Of a stretch of 64,000 bases of DNA, positions 25,668 through 34,628 are shown in pieces. This DNA comes from Enteractinococcus helveticum. Lineage in GTDB: Bacteria; Actinomycetota; Actinomycetes; Actinomycetales; Micrococcaceae. The stretch's first letter is position 1, and each line of letters starts with the position of its first letter. The stretch is from assembly GCF_020742345.1 (NCBI RefSeq), contig NZ_DYXC01000029.1, forward strand, positions 9,639-73,638, written 5' to 3'. Position numbers and translations under genes: made by a program. Under the pieces are notes generated by a model that was given only the letters and a program-made list of their open reading frames with translations, ran no database searches and was not told where the DNA came from.

Positions 25668-27230
25668 CTAACCCGTTGGTCTGCCATGCTCGAATACTTC
25701 CAGAAATCCGTCAACGTATAACGCGGTGATTTCGTCTTGCAGCGCAGCCGTTTGGGTATCATCTAGCTCCAGTAATCCTGCCACAGCTGCGGTCAGCTGG
25801 CCGGCAGTCAGTTCGCCGTCGCAGGCGCCCAACACGGCAGCTGTGGCGGTATCGAGTCGGATATGTCGGCCAAAACCTGTCCCGGATTTTGCCATCAGAA
25901 CCTCGGGGTGTTCGGCCCCAAAGCGCTGGTATTGCTCATAGGTTACCCAATCTGGAACTACCAGGTGTGTGTCTGCCAACGCCCAGTGGGATGTTTTGGT
26001 TGCAACGGCGTCATGACGAGTCACCGATGTGGACCAGGCGCGTGCCACGGGTTGATGAACCATTGCCGTGAGGTATTCAAACCGGTGTAACGGCGGGGTG
26101 TTGGCACGTTTGCGTAACCACACCCAGCCAAAGCCAATTTGGGTCACGCCGCGTGCGGTGAAATCGGCCAGGTATGCGGCATAAGCCTGTGCATAAGCCT
26201 GTGGGTTGAGGTGTTCCGACGAGTCGCGCAACCAGATCTCGGCATACTGTGCCGGATCGGAGCTGGACCGTTGGATCGCCCAGATGTCCATGGTCGCCGA
26301 CGGCCAGGTCGCCAGGCGGGCATGCCAGTCGTCCTGGCCGAACATTTCCCAATTGGCCAGCATCATGGCCTGTCCGCCATCGGTCAGTACGGTGTCAATG
26401 GATGCAATGAGTTCTTTGACCAACTTATCGCCGGTGTGGCCGGTTTCACGGTAGGTGTGGGTGGTGGTCGATGACGCCGGTGCGATAACAAACGGCGGAT
26501 TGGTAACAACCAGTTCAAAGTGCTGGCCGGCAACCGGTTCCAACATGTTGCCGGCCACCACGGTGACCCGGTCGCGAAGATTCTTCGGGTCGACTTCGAG
26601 CACCGCGGCGTTGAGCAGAATGTTAAAGACGGCGAAATCTAGGGCGCGCTGGGAGATGTCGGTGATGGTCACGTGTCGAGCGTGGGTCAGCAGGTGCAGG
26701 GCCTGAATCCCACAACCGGTGCCGATATCAAGGGCTGTGGTGACGTTATGGCGCGGGGTGATTTCGGCCAGGGTTATCGATGCTTTGCCGACCCCCAAGA
26801 TATGTTCGGCCGGCAATGGCTGGCCCAGTTGCAACGCGGTTTGGTCTGAGGCCACCCACATGTCTCCGGGATGATCGGTGGCATAAGCCGACAGATCCAC
26901 GGTGGCAACGACGTCGTCGTCATTGGTCAACCGCACAATATTGAGCGCCAATGCCCCATCAAGCCCTAGTGTGGCAAAGAGCTGTTCGGCCTGTGCTGTG
27001 CTGATGGGATCTGCCAGCATGAAACAACTGATCAACCCGGCCAGGCGATTGCCCTGGGCCAGCGGTTCAACCAATGCTTGGCGCGCAGGAATAACCTGTT
27101 CGCGTTCAAGGGCGGCAGTGGCGGTGTGTCCAAGCAGCTTGGCAACGTTGGTCGTGGTGTACCCGGCGGAGGTCAGGTCTTGGGCCAGGGCGGTAATGGC
27201 TGCAACATTGGCAACCGGTGCAGGATGCAT
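25668..27230 (-). CDS. Class I SAM-dependent methyltransferase (HemK/RsmC-like core)
   Basis: The 520-residue protein has an N-terminal domain of about 150 residues, a methyltransferase core with motif I DIGTGCGIQALHLL and motif IV VVTNPPFV, and a C-terminal extension. NPPF is the motif of enzymes that methylate amide or exocyclic amino nitrogens in proteins or nucleic acids. The actual target is unknown. It starts by TAATG overlap with the trhO stop and ends 36 bases before topA. Confidence 0.82.
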   Translation of the reverse strand: MHPAPVANVAAITALAQDLTSAGYTTTNVAKLLGHTATAALEREQVIPARQALVEPLAQGNRLAGLISCFMLADPISTAQAEQLFATLGLDGALALNIVRLTNDDDVVATVDLSAYATDHPGDMWVASDQTALQLGQPLPAEHILGVGKASITLAEITPRHNVTTALDIGTGCGIQALHLLTHARHVTITDISQRALDFAVFNILLNAAVLEVDPKNLRDRVTVVAGNMLEPVAGQHFELVVTNPPFVIAPASSTTTHTYRETGHTGDKLVKELIASIDTVLTDGGQAMMLANWEMFGQDDWHARLATWPSATMDIWAIQRSSSDPAQYAEIWLRDSSEHLNPQAYAQAYAAYLADFTARGVTQIGFGWVWLRKRANTPPLHRFEYLTAMVHQPVARAWSTSVTRHDAVATKTSHWALADTHLVVPDWVTYEQYQRFGAEHPEVLMAKSGTGFGRHIRLDTATAAVLGACDGELTAGQLTAAVAGLLELDDTQTAALQDEITALYVDGFLEVFEHGRPTG

Positions 27231-28153
27231 TACTGATTCACCGTCGCCTTAGTTGCACAGGTTTCGCACACGCGTTCGGGGTGCGATTCGTGGCAGTCAT
27301 CGCAGATCACAGCCAGAGTTTTACATCCTGGATCGGTGCAGTTGCGTAACTGGGCGGTGGGGGTGTTACACAACTGGCATGAGCTAATGACTTTGGGAGT
27401 ATCCGAGAAGTTTAGCGTCATCCGGTCATCGAAGACATACAGTGAGCCTTCCCATAGCCCGTCGTCACCGTAGGCTTCTCCGTAACGGACAATGCCGCCG
27501 TCAATTTGGTACAACTCTTGGAAACCTCGGTTAGCCATCAGCACGGTCAGCACTTCGCAGCGGATGCCGCCGGTGCAATAGGTAATGATCGGCTGGTCTT
27601 TGAGGTGATCGTATTTGCCGGATTCTAATTCGGCGATGAAGTCACGTGTGGTCGTAACATCGGCGACGACGGCGTCCTTGAATTTGCCGATTTCGGCTTC
27701 GTATTTATTGCGTCCGTCAAAGAAGGTCACCGGGCGGCCTTCGGCTTCTTTGGCAGCGACCAGTTCATTGACTTCTTGTGGGGTCAGATGCGTGGCGGTT
27801 CCAAGCACTGTGTTGCCCGGGGCCACTTTGATTTCCTCGGGACGGTCGAAGGCTACTAATTCGGGTTTAACCTTGACGCTTAGGCGTGGGAAATCTTCGG
27901 CTCCGCCGTCAGACCATTTCACTTCAAGGTCGTTGAACCCCTGGTAGCCACGAGTGTTTTTGATGTACTCTTTGACCGCCCGAATCGGCCCGCCAACCGT
28001 ACCGTTAATGCCGTGTTCAGCGATGATGATCCGACCGGTCAGCCCCAGTCGTTTGCAGAGCTCTCTTTGCCACAGGGCAACGGCCTGTGGGTCATCTATA
28101 GGTGCGAAATGGTAGTACAGTGCGATTTTTGATTGAGGGTTCATGATTGGCAT
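27230..28153 (-). CDS. trhO: tRNA uridine(34) hydroxylase / rhodanese-related protein TrhO
   Basis: UPF0176 family; the E. coli member hydroxylates U34 of tRNA as the first step of 5-oxyacetyl/methoxyuridine formation. The 307 residues show the N-terminal ferredoxin-like domain ([18 protein letters not shown]), a rhodanese domain with the catalytic Cys193 in [10 protein letters not shown], and a C-terminal cysteine cluster ([29 protein letters not shown]) that probably binds metal. Two start codons are possible (28153 and 28144), neither with a clear ribosome binding site. It is coupled to the downstream methyltransferase. Confidence 0.88.
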   Translation of the reverse strand: MPIMNPQSKIALYYHFAPIDDPQAVALWQRELCKRLGLTGRIIIAEHGINGTVGGPIRAVKEYIKNTRGYQGFNDLEVKWSDGGAEDFPRLSVKVKPELVAFDRPEEIKVAPGNTVLGTATHLTPQEVNELVAAKEAEGRPVTFFDGRNKYEAEIGKFKDAVVADVTTTRDFIAELESGKYDHLKDQPIITYCTGGIRCEVLTVLMANRGFQELYQIDGGIVRYGEAYGDDGLWEGSLYVFDDRMTLNFSDTPKVISSCQLCNTPTAQLRNCTDPGCKTLAVICDDCHESHPERVCETCATKATVNQ

Positions 28154-28269
28154 TTCTGTTGCAATTTCTTGAGCTGTCAGGCTGTGAGTTGGGCTTTCTT
28201 AAGGGTTACAAGTTGGTGACGCTTACGCAATGTCATAACCCGTGACTGGGCTTAGAGCGCGACTAAAGC

Positions 28270-28275
28270 TATTCT
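28270..28275 (+). promoter_or_regulatory. -10 hexamer TATTCT 6 bases before the GNAT gene ATG
   Basis: The position fits leaderless transcription; the six bases in between (AGGGGC) are too close to the ATG to act as a normal Shine-Dalgarno. Confidence 0.5.
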
Positions 28276-28281
28276 AGGGGC

Positions 28282-29043
28282 ATGGCTATCACTACTTCAC
28301 TGACAGACGAACTTGCCACGGCGTGGCTGACCGGGCGTGCTCGCATTCGAAACTATCACCTGACCACTCAGGGGAATATTCATGCTGCCCTGCGCACTCC
28401 AGAGTCGGCTGAAGCCGGTGAAGACCTTTGGGAATACGTCGTCACAAATGCTTCCGATCATGTCCTGAAGGCTGTTGCAGAAGAAATCCTCAAAAACCCC
28501 AGCCGCCAATTAATTGTCGCCGCGGATCTGGCCGATGAGCCACAGCCTGCGGGATCGACCGCGAAACACTTTGCGGAAAAAACCGGGTTGCGTCCGATCG
28601 GTGTTGATGAACTGGTGATGGTCACCGATATGACCCAGCAGGATGTCGAAGAACCGATCATTCCCGAGCAGTTCACCGCCGAAGTCACCCGCAATGACGG
28701 CTGGTATCTGGTGGCTTTTAGAACCACGGATGAAGCCGATGTCGGTCCAGATAAGCTGGCCGCCCGCGGTCGTGTGGCGGTTGTTGATGGCACCTATGCG
28801 GTTTTCGACCAAATTTGGACGGCACCGGATTTCCGCCGTCAGGGTCTTGGCTCACTGACCATGCGCTATTTGAGCTCCTTGGCACTGGAACACGACGTCG
28901 AGACCGGGCTATTGATTGCCGGACTCGAAGGCCAAGCACTGTATACCTACCTGGGGTGGACGGCAATCGGCGATGTCGTCGTCCTTGGCCATCCTGATGT
29001 CAACCCCGAAGATCAGTGGGCAACGCAAACTTTCGAAGTGTAA
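28282..29043 (+). CDS. GNAT-family N-acetyltransferase
   Basis: The 253-residue protein has a C-terminal GNAT domain with the acetyl-CoA pyrophosphate-binding motif RRQGLGS (about residues 187-193), preceded by the strand AVFDQIWTAPDF and followed by YTYLGWTAIGDV, the usual end of the fold. The N-terminal half is less conserved and could be a degenerate second GNAT unit. The substrate is unknown. It begins leaderless after TATTCT and its last 28 bases overlap the helicase start. Confidence 0.8.
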   Translation: MAITTSLTDELATAWLTGRARIRNYHLTTQGNIHAALRTPESAEAGEDLWEYVVTNASDHVLKAVAEEILKNPSRQLIVAADLADEPQPAGSTAKHFAEKTGLRPIGVDELVMVTDMTQQDVEEPIIPEQFTAEVTRNDGWYLVAFRTTDEADVGPDKLAARGRVAVVDGTYAVFDQIWTAPDFRRQGLGSLTMRYLSSLALEHDVETGLLIAGLEGQALYTYLGWTAIGDVVVLGHPDVNPEDQWATQTFEV

Positions 29044-31397
29044 GTATCGGCCACGACGAGGCTGCAGCCTACCTGGCGGAGCTTCTAGGCTATTCGCGGG
29101 TGCCCGACCAATTGGTCCATACCCGGGTGTTGCCAGAACGCACCGCCAGGTTTTCTGTATGGCCAGCAACACTGCCTGCCCAGTTCCGTGCTGCGGTGGG
29201 CTCAACCGGTGTGGAACAACCCTTTGCACATCAGGTTGCCGCAGCCCAGTTGGCGCTAGCCGGTGAGCATGTCGTCTTGGCAACCGGTACGGCATCGGGC
29301 AAGTCTTTGGCCTACCACATGCCGGTGGCAACCACGCTGGCCGATGGCATCTCCACGGCCCTATATTTGGCACCGACCAAAGCGTTGAGCGCTGACCAAT
29401 TAGCCTCCTGGCAGCATCTTGCAGATCACGGGGTCAACTGGTTGCGGCCTGCCCCCTACGACGGCGACACGGATCCGCAGTCTCGGGTTTGGGCCCGTGA
29501 GCACGCCAATGTGCTGGTCACGAATCCTGATATGTTGCACGTTGGGATTTTGCCGAATCATCCGGCCTGGTCACAGTTTTTTCGGCACCTGAAATACGTG
29601 ATCGTTGATGAGGCACACACCTACCGCGGGGTATTTGGTTCCCACGTGGCTGTGGTGCTGACGCGGTTGCGTCGCATTTGTGCGCACCTGGACAACACGG
29701 AGTTGGTCTTTTTCGGGGCATCAGCGACATCCTCGGCCCCGGCGGAGAGTTTTTCAGCATTGATCGGTGCGGCCGCTCGCAGTGTGGAAGAAGACACTTC
29801 GGGTCATGGCGAAGTCGTCGTAGGATTCTGGGAATCGGAATTTTCTGGTGCCACGGGAGAACACAATGCCCCGCTGCGTCGTTCGCTCATGGCGACGGGG
29901 GCCGATATGCTGACAGATCTGGCGGTCAATTCGATCCGTTCGGTCGCGTTTATTCGATCCCGACGCGGGGCTGAAGCCATGGCCCAAATCGTCAAGCGTC
30001 AACTCGCTGAAGTCCACCCGTCCCTCGTCGGACGAGCCGCAGCCTATCGGGCCGGGCTCTTACCGGAAGAACGCCGTGAAGTTGAAGAACAGCTCAATAA
30101 CGGCAAACTTCTCGCCGTGGCGACAACGCCAGCACTGGAGCTGGGGATCGATATCGCCGGCTTGGATGGGGTGGTCGTCGCGGGCTGGCCGGGCACGAGG
30201 GCGTCGTTTTTTCAGCAGTTGGGACGAGCAGGTCGGGCTGGCCAGCGGTCTATAGCCCTCTACGTTGCCGGTGATGACCCAATGGATACCTACCTGGTGC
30301 ATCATCCGCAGGCCGTCTTTGATCTAGCGGTCGAAGATAATGTTATCGACCCGCAAAATCCTCATATTCTGTCGGCCCACCTCTGCGCAGCAGCCGCTGA
30401 ATTGCCTCTGCAACCCAGTGACCTTGAGGTGTTTGGAGACGCCGACCGTGTACGTGACATCGTCGAAGAGCTCACGTCAACTGGGTATCTGCGGCGTCGT
30501 CCTGCAGGCTGGTATTGGACTCATGAACAGCACGCTGCCGGTATGATCAGTCTGCGCGATGCCGGTGGCGGACCAATGCAAATTATCGACGGCGAGACGG
30601 GCGCGGTTCTGGGGTCGATCGGTGCCGAGCAAGCACATTCGCAAACACACCCAGGCGCCGTCTACGTTCATCAGGGTCGAACTTGGGTTGTTGAGCAGTT
30701 AGACGAAGACCATTCGACCGTGGTCGTGTTGCGCGCTGAGCCGGAGTACTACACGCAGGCTCGTGATGTCACCGATGTCGAAATCTTGGGCGAAGATGCC
30801 CGAATATATTCTGCTGCCGACAAGCTGGCGTGGGTGCACGGGCCGGTCAAAGTCACGAATCAAGTGGTGTCTTATCAGCGTAAGGAAGTATCTAGCGGCA
30901 AAGTCATTGACGAACAACCGTTGGAGTTAGCCGCCCGGGAACTCTATACCCAGGGGGTTTGGTTTACGGCGCCCTCGGAACAATTCATCGCTGCTGGGCT
31001 AACGACCGATCGATTGCCCGGTGCACTGCACGCGGCCGAACACGCAATGATTGGCATGATGCCTCTGGTGGCCTCCAATGATCGGTGGGATATTGGTGGC
31101 GTTTCGTTAGTGCTCCACCCCGATACTGAAGCCCCAACCGTGTTTGTTTACGATGGACATCCCGGTGGGGTTGGGTTTGCCACTCGTGGTTTCAGCCAGG
31201 CTAACACGTGGATTAGCGCGACTATGCATGCCATCGAAAACTGTGCCTGCGCGGATGGGTGTCCATCCTGTGTGCAATCACCGAAGTGTGGCAATCGGAA
31301 CTCGCCGTTAGATAAAGCCGGAGCCGTCGTCGTCTTGAGATACGTGGCCGAGGCCTTGACTAGGGCTGTTTCGGTCCCGCCCGAGACTCAGCCGTAG
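29016..31397 (+). CDS. DEAD/DEAH-box helicase with DUF1998 (MrfA/YprA-like)
   Basis: Superfamily 2 helicase, 793 residues, of the type always found beside the actinobacterial Tad locus. Motif I GTASGKS (91-97), DEAH (198-201), SAT motif FFGASATS and motif VI QQLGRAGRAGQ are visible. The C-terminal DUF1998 region ends with the cysteine cluster CACADGCPSC...CG that binds metal in MrfA, the Bacillus mitomycin-repair helicase. A DNA-repair role is inferred from that relation. The start is GTG 29016 inside the GNAT gene; homology extends to this point. The 3' end overlaps the first converging pilus gene by 38 bases. Confidence 0.9.
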   Translation: MGNANFRSVSIGHDEAAAYLAELLGYSRVPDQLVHTRVLPERTARFSVWPATLPAQFRAAVGSTGVEQPFAHQVAAAQLALAGEHVVLATGTASGKSLAYHMPVATTLADGISTALYLAPTKALSADQLASWQHLADHGVNWLRPAPYDGDTDPQSRVWAREHANVLVTNPDMLHVGILPNHPAWSQFFRHLKYVIVDEAHTYRGVFGSHVAVVLTRLRRICAHLDNTELVFFGASATSSAPAESFSALIGAAARSVEEDTSGHGEVVVGFWESEFSGATGEHNAPLRRSLMATGADMLTDLAVNSIRSVAFIRSRRGAEAMAQIVKRQLAEVHPSLVGRAAAYRAGLLPEERREVEEQLNNGKLLAVATTPALELGIDIAGLDGVVVAGWPGTRASFFQQLGRAGRAGQRSIALYVAGDDPMDTYLVHHPQAVFDLAVEDNVIDPQNPHILSAHLCAAAAELPLQPSDLEVFGDADRVRDIVEELTSTGYLRRRPAGWYWTHEQHAAGMISLRDAGGGPMQIIDGETGAVLGSIGAEQAHSQTHPGAVYVHQGRTWVVEQLDEDHSTVVVLRAEPEYYTQARDVTDVEILGEDARIYSAADKLAWVHGPVKVTNQVVSYQRKEVSSGKVIDEQPLELAARELYTQGVWFTAPSEQFIAAGLTTDRLPGALHAAEHAMIGMMPLVASNDRWDIGGVSLVLHPDTEAPTVFVYDGHPGGVGFATRGFSQANTWISATMHAIENCACADGCPSCVQSPKCGNRNSPLDKAGAVVVLRYVAEALTRAVSVPPETQP

Positions 31398-31731
31398 CGT
31401 TTAGTCCAATCGGACTTGCGACACTGACCTGAATATGTGCTATTCCCGGGGCACGAATGTCGCAGGATTCCATCGTGGCACCGTGGGATGCGACCGTACT
31501 TTGTGCAAGCTCGCACGGCTCCCCTACCATGAGTCCTCGAGCGGCATCTGCTGCTGACAGTGCGGCTAAATCTGCAGCCACAGCGGCTCGCGAGGCGGCG
31601 ATCTGGACTTGAATGAGCGTCAACGTTGCGACGAGCAATACCATCAGTGATGCGAATATGGTCAGCATCATGGCTGTGGATGCTCCGGTATCGTCAACGC
31701 ACCGCTGACGGGCTAGGGTGATACGGTCCAT
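31360..31731 (-). CDS. TadE-like secretion-neighbourhood protein (Rv3654c-like)
   Basis: Small protein of 123 residues with the Tad-type N terminus: DDTGASTAMMLTIFASLMVLLVATLTLIQVQI. A short basic leader, a Thr/Ser/Ala stretch and one hydrophobic helix are followed by an exported domain with two Cys (EPCELAQ and ESCDIRA) that could pair. It is the last gene of the Tad operon and overlaps the preceding gene by 19 bases. The family is named for its fixed place beside a DEAD/DEAH helicase. Confidence 0.8.
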   Translation of the reverse strand: MDRITLARQRCVDDTGASTAMMLTIFASLMVLLVATLTLIQVQIAASRAAVAADLAALSAADAARGLMVGEPCELAQSTVASHGATMESCDIRAPGIAHIQVSVASPIGLNATAESRAGPKQP

Positions 31732-32075
31732 TGATTTGGTGCTTTCGCTTGGGCACTGAGTTCGAGTGCCGGAAATAATCCCAACGGTCCAGGGACCGGG
31801 CTGGTCAGTTCAACGCTGGCCCAGGTGCCAGATGTTGAAGTCAATACCTGGGTCGAAGCCGTTGTCATATTCGTCACCGCGGACGTGATGGTGGCGGTGG
31901 ACTCGCCACGTGCCAGTTGCCGAGCAGCCACGGCCGCGGCTTGGTGCAGCTTGGATTGCTGCATCCCTACGGCAATAATATTAATGAGCAGCGCGACAAC
32001 GAGCACGACGACGGGCAGGATCACGGCAAACTCTGCGGTAACGGAGCCTGTGGTCGATTTTTTGACTGTGGTCAT
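31713..32075 (-). CDS. TadE-family pseudopilin-like protein (Rv3655c-like)
   Basis: The 120-residue protein has the TadE pattern: a short basic leader, GSVTAEFAVILPVVVLVVALLINIIAVGMQQ with a Glu five residues into the hydrophobic helix, then an extracytoplasmic domain. TadE-like minor pseudopilins help assemble Flp pili. The ATG at 32075 is chosen because GGGAGT stands 5 bases upstream. A 10-bp perfect hairpin lies just before its ribosome binding site. Confidence 0.82.
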   Translation of the reverse strand: MTTVKKSTTGSVTAEFAVILPVVVLVVALLINIIAVGMQQSKLHQAAAVAARQLARGESTATITSAVTNMTTASTQVLTSTSGTWASVELTSPVPGPLGLFPALELSAQAKAPNQWTVSP

Positions 32076-32090
32076 GGGGACTCCCTTGGA

Positions 32091-32117
32091 GTGGCCGGGG
32101 CGTTTGACCCCGGCCAC
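32091..32117 (-). repeat. Intercistronic hairpin between flp-like gene and tadE
   Basis: GTGGCCGGGG and CCCCGGCCAC form a perfect 10-bp, nearly all-GC stem with a 7-base loop. No T-run follows on the minus strand, so mRNA stabilisation or partial attenuation is more likely than a full terminator. The place, right after the pilin gene, suits high pilin output. Confidence 0.65.
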
Positions 32118-32127
32118 AGCTGGTGGG

Positions 32128-32307
32128 TTAGAAGGTCAGGGCCCGTTCAATCAGGCCCTCTAGGAGTCCCTGCACGGCCCCCGACGATAACACTGCTGCT
32201 AGTAATCCAGCAAAGGCTACAGCTGCAAGTGTCACGATCGAGTACTCTGCAGTACTCGCCCCGGTATCATCGGTGAAATTGAGTTCAAATGGTTGATTGT
32301 GTTTCAT
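32128..32307 (-). CDS. Flp-type pilin / DUF4244 protein (Rv3656c-like)
   Basis: The 59-residue pilin-like protein has a polar leader then DDTGASTAEYSIVTLAAVAFAGLL: a Glu-Tyr pair at the start of a single hydrophobic helix, as in Flp pilins cut by a TadV-type prepilin peptidase. A second, weak hydrophobic stretch ends the protein. No prepilin peptidase is encoded in the window. The ATG at 32307 has AGGAG 6 bases upstream, the best ribosome binding site in this operon, in keeping with a major structural subunit. Confidence 0.8.
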   Translation of the reverse strand: MKHNQPFELNFTDDTGASTAEYSIVTLAAVAFAGLLAAVLSSGAVQGLLEGLIERALTF

Positions 32308-32368
32308 GATGTTCTCCTTTGGGAGGTGGGTGGTATTGGTTGCCATATTTAGTTATGAGCTTGGATGG

Positions 32369-32803
32369 TCATCCTGGCAGCAGCGACAGGACCATTGGGA
32401 CGATGCCTAGCAAAATGAAACTGGGCAGGAGGCAGATGCCGGTGGGCAGGACGAGACGGATGGCCAATTCTTGAGCAAGTTGTTCTGCTAGACGTTTGCG
32501 GTTAGCCCGCAGCGCGGTGGCTGCAGTAGTCAGCATGTGTGCGGAGGGAACTGCTGAAGAGTGCACAAAGCGCAGTTCGCGAGCAAGGACAGCCAGTTGT
32601 GAGTCTTCTACGGCGTCCTGCCATGCGGTGTCCCAATCCAGTCCCACTAAGAGTTTCTGCGAGACGTCAGTCAACCGTTGGCATCCTGGCAAGTGTCGTC
32701 CGGCGGCGGCCAATGCCGCGGGTAGAGAGCTGCCTGCGGCAAAGAGCTGCGACATGACATCTAGGACCAGTGCGGGGTCTGTCGTGCTGTGGAGATTTTT
32801 CAT
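32369..32803 (-). CDS. tadC: TadC-like type II/IV secretion platform protein (short)
   Basis: Inner-membrane platform subunit of the Tad pilus machine. At 144 residues it is shorter than canonical TadC, as usual for the actinobacterial version. A cytoplasmic GspF-type helical domain (VMSQLFAAGSSLPAALAAAG, then LRFVHSSAVPSAHMLTTAA) precedes one C-terminal hydrophobic hairpin (LVLPTGICLLPSFILLGIVPMVLSLL). It is ATGA-coupled to tadB. Confidence 0.82.
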   Translation of the reverse strand: MKNLHSTTDPALVLDVMSQLFAAGSSLPAALAAAGRHLPGCQRLTDVSQKLLVGLDWDTAWQDAVEDSQLAVLARELRFVHSSAVPSAHMLTTAATALRANRKRLAEQLAQELAIRLVLPTGICLLPSFILLGIVPMVLSLLPG

Positions 32804-33423
32804 GGTTCTTGAGCCGTTCGAATCATGCGAGCGCTCCAGCGTCTGCCGATCACGGCTAAGCCGGCTCCAGCCACCAGTAATATCCATCCGGAAGGGGTGG
32901 TCAACAGCTCTTCTAGTGATGCTCCGAGCATGTGGGCTAGTCCGAGGCCTGCGACCGGAAGCCAAGCCAGTAAACGGGCGGTTGCTCGCGGCCCTGCCGA
33001 GGCTGCTTCGCGAGCCTGATGTGCGTCTTCACCGGCCTCGAGAGCATCGGCGAGACGATACAGGATGGTCGCTAAAGACATGCCAGTGTCTTGGGCCAGT
33101 GTGAGCGTAGCGGATAGTTGCTGCCATCCTGCTGGTTCGCTTGGTGCGGTGATGTGGGCAAAGTAAGGTTCGCCCAGGAGCGCGGCGGTGTGTTGGGTTA
33201 CTAGGACGTGGTGCATACAGCATTTGGGGTTTCGGGTATCGGGGGTAGGTGAGGCTGCGCAGGGGGCATGGGCAGCCGCGACTTCCGGCCAGAGCTGACT
33301 GAGGGGCCGGCCAGCAGATAACAAGGCCGCCGCTTGGCGGATGACGGTGATGAACTCAGCGTGTTGTTGTGCGGCACGGCGTTTTGCCGTCACCAGATTT
33401 GCCACGGCTTTGAAGGGACTCAT
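32800..33423 (-). CDS. tadB: TadB-like type II/IV secretion platform protein (short)
   Basis: The 207-residue protein has a GspF-type domain (IRQAAALLSAGRPLSQLWPEVAAA and a second copy LSATLTLAQDTGMSLATILYRLADALEAG) and two C-terminal membrane segments (LLAWLPVAGLGLAHMLGAS, GWILLVAGAGLAVIG). It lacks the N-terminal membrane segments of full TadB. It is coupled at both ends by ATGA overlaps with tadA and tadC. Confidence 0.83.
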   Translation of the reverse strand: MSPFKAVANLVTAKRRAAQQHAEFITVIRQAAALLSAGRPLSQLWPEVAAAHAPCAASPTPDTRNPKCCMHHVLVTQHTAALLGEPYFAHITAPSEPAGWQQLSATLTLAQDTGMSLATILYRLADALEAGEDAHQAREAASAGPRATARLLAWLPVAGLGLAHMLGASLEELLTTPSGWILLVAGAGLAVIGRRWSARMIRTAQEP

Positions 33424-34628
33424 GCGGCCTCCTGTTGAGCCAAACCGTCCAAGAGTGCCAGTCCTGGACCTTCAATGACCTGGTGGTCAATTGTTTGGAG
33501 CACGGGCACCAGCGGCAGATGAGTATCTTGGCTGGCTTTGGATAGCAATGCGGCTTCGGCTGGATAGCGTTGCCCATGTTCATCTCGGTGTAAGTGCAGG
33601 ACCAGATCAATGGCGGAACGAATTTGTGCTGCGGCAGTGACTGGATCTAGTCCGGCAAGCGCTGCCATGGCGTTGAGTCGTGCGGGCACATCGCCAGCAG
33701 AGTTTGCGTGCACGGTGCCGATGGCTCCACGGTGTCCGGTGTTCATCGCTGAGAGAAATTCAGCGACTTCTGCTCCGCGGCATTCGCCGACAATGACGCG
33801 GTCCGGGCGCATGCGCAACGCTTGTCGAATCAGAATGGGCAGACCAATTCCGCCTTGGCCTTCCGTATTTGGATCTCGGGTGGCAAGCCCAACGACATGT
33901 GGGTGTCGAATATCAAGTTCCGGGGTGTCCTCGATCGTAAGTATGCGTTGGTCGGGATCGACCGTGGCTAATAATGCGGCAAGAAGTGTCGTTTTTCCGG
34001 ATCCGGTTGCCCCGGAAATCAGAATATTGGCGCGATGATGCATCAGGTGGTTGAGCACGTTGAGCCATTTTTCGGCACCCGGCCATTCGGCAGCCAGAGC
34101 CTCTACGGTGGGTTGGGTTCTGGAGGGCAACCGGATGGAGAGTTGTGGACCGGCAGTTGCAATCGGCGGGAGGACGGCGTGGACCCGTGCGTTGCCAATC
34201 TGGACGTCTCCAAAGGGCATGCCCTCGTCCAATCGTTTGCCGCCCTGACCAAGTAGTCGGACTGCCAGTGCGCGCGTCGTTTCTGAGGCCAGCACGGTTT
34301 GTGTTCGGTGTAGCCCAGCACCAGTATCGGTCCATACCCTGCCATGACCATCGACGATGATGTCGGTTGTGGTCGTATCGCGAGCAAATTCGGCCAGCGG
34401 CCCTAATCCGAGTAAATCATCGAGCAAGTATTGCATTGAACGTGATGCTTGGTTAGTCGAGGCGACTGACACATGCTTGGAAACAGCTTGCGCTACTAGT
34501 CCAGCAGCGGGCTGAGAGGGTTGGTGAGTACGGTCGGTTGCAGGTTTGAGCCGGGCCGCTAGCCATTGTTTGGCAGCAGTCAACCCGCCGGTCTTGGGTG
34601 GAGGTTTAGGTACCCATCCGCGTGTCAT
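33420..34628 (-). CDS. tadA: TadA/CpaF-family pilus assembly ATPase
   Basis: Hexameric secretion ATPase that powers pilus assembly. The 402 residues contain Walker A SGATGSGKTTLL, the Asp box-like IEDTPELDI, Walker B RPDRVIVGECRGAE, and the His box GHRGAIGTVHANSA, all in normal order. The N-terminal part is a short helical domain with the VDGHGRVW strand. It is ATGA-coupled to the CpaE-like gene upstream and to tadB downstream. Confidence 0.92.
   Translation of the reverse strand: MTRGWVPKPPPKTGGLTAAKQWLAARLKPATDRTHQPSQPAAGLVAQAVSKHVSVASTNQASRSMQYLLDDLLGLGPLAEFARDTTTTDIIVDGHGRVWTDTGAGLHRTQTVLASETTRALAVRLLGQGGKRLDEGMPFGDVQIGNARVHAVLPPIATAGPQLSIRLPSRTQPTVEALAAEWPGAEKWLNVLNHLMHHRANILISGATGSGKTTLLAALLATVDPDQRILTIEDTPELDIRHPHVVGLATRDPNTEGQGGIGLPILIRQALRMRPDRVIVGECRGAEVAEFLSAMNTGHRGAIGTVHANSAGDVPARLNAMAALAGLDPVTAAAQIRSAIDLVLHLHRDEHGQRYPAEAALLSKASQDTHLPLVPVLQTIDHQVIEGPGLALLDGLAQQEAA

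Noticed and set aside
32804..32965. N-terminal extension of tadC
   Set aside because: It lies within tadB in another frame; the ATGA junction at 32800-32803 marks the start.
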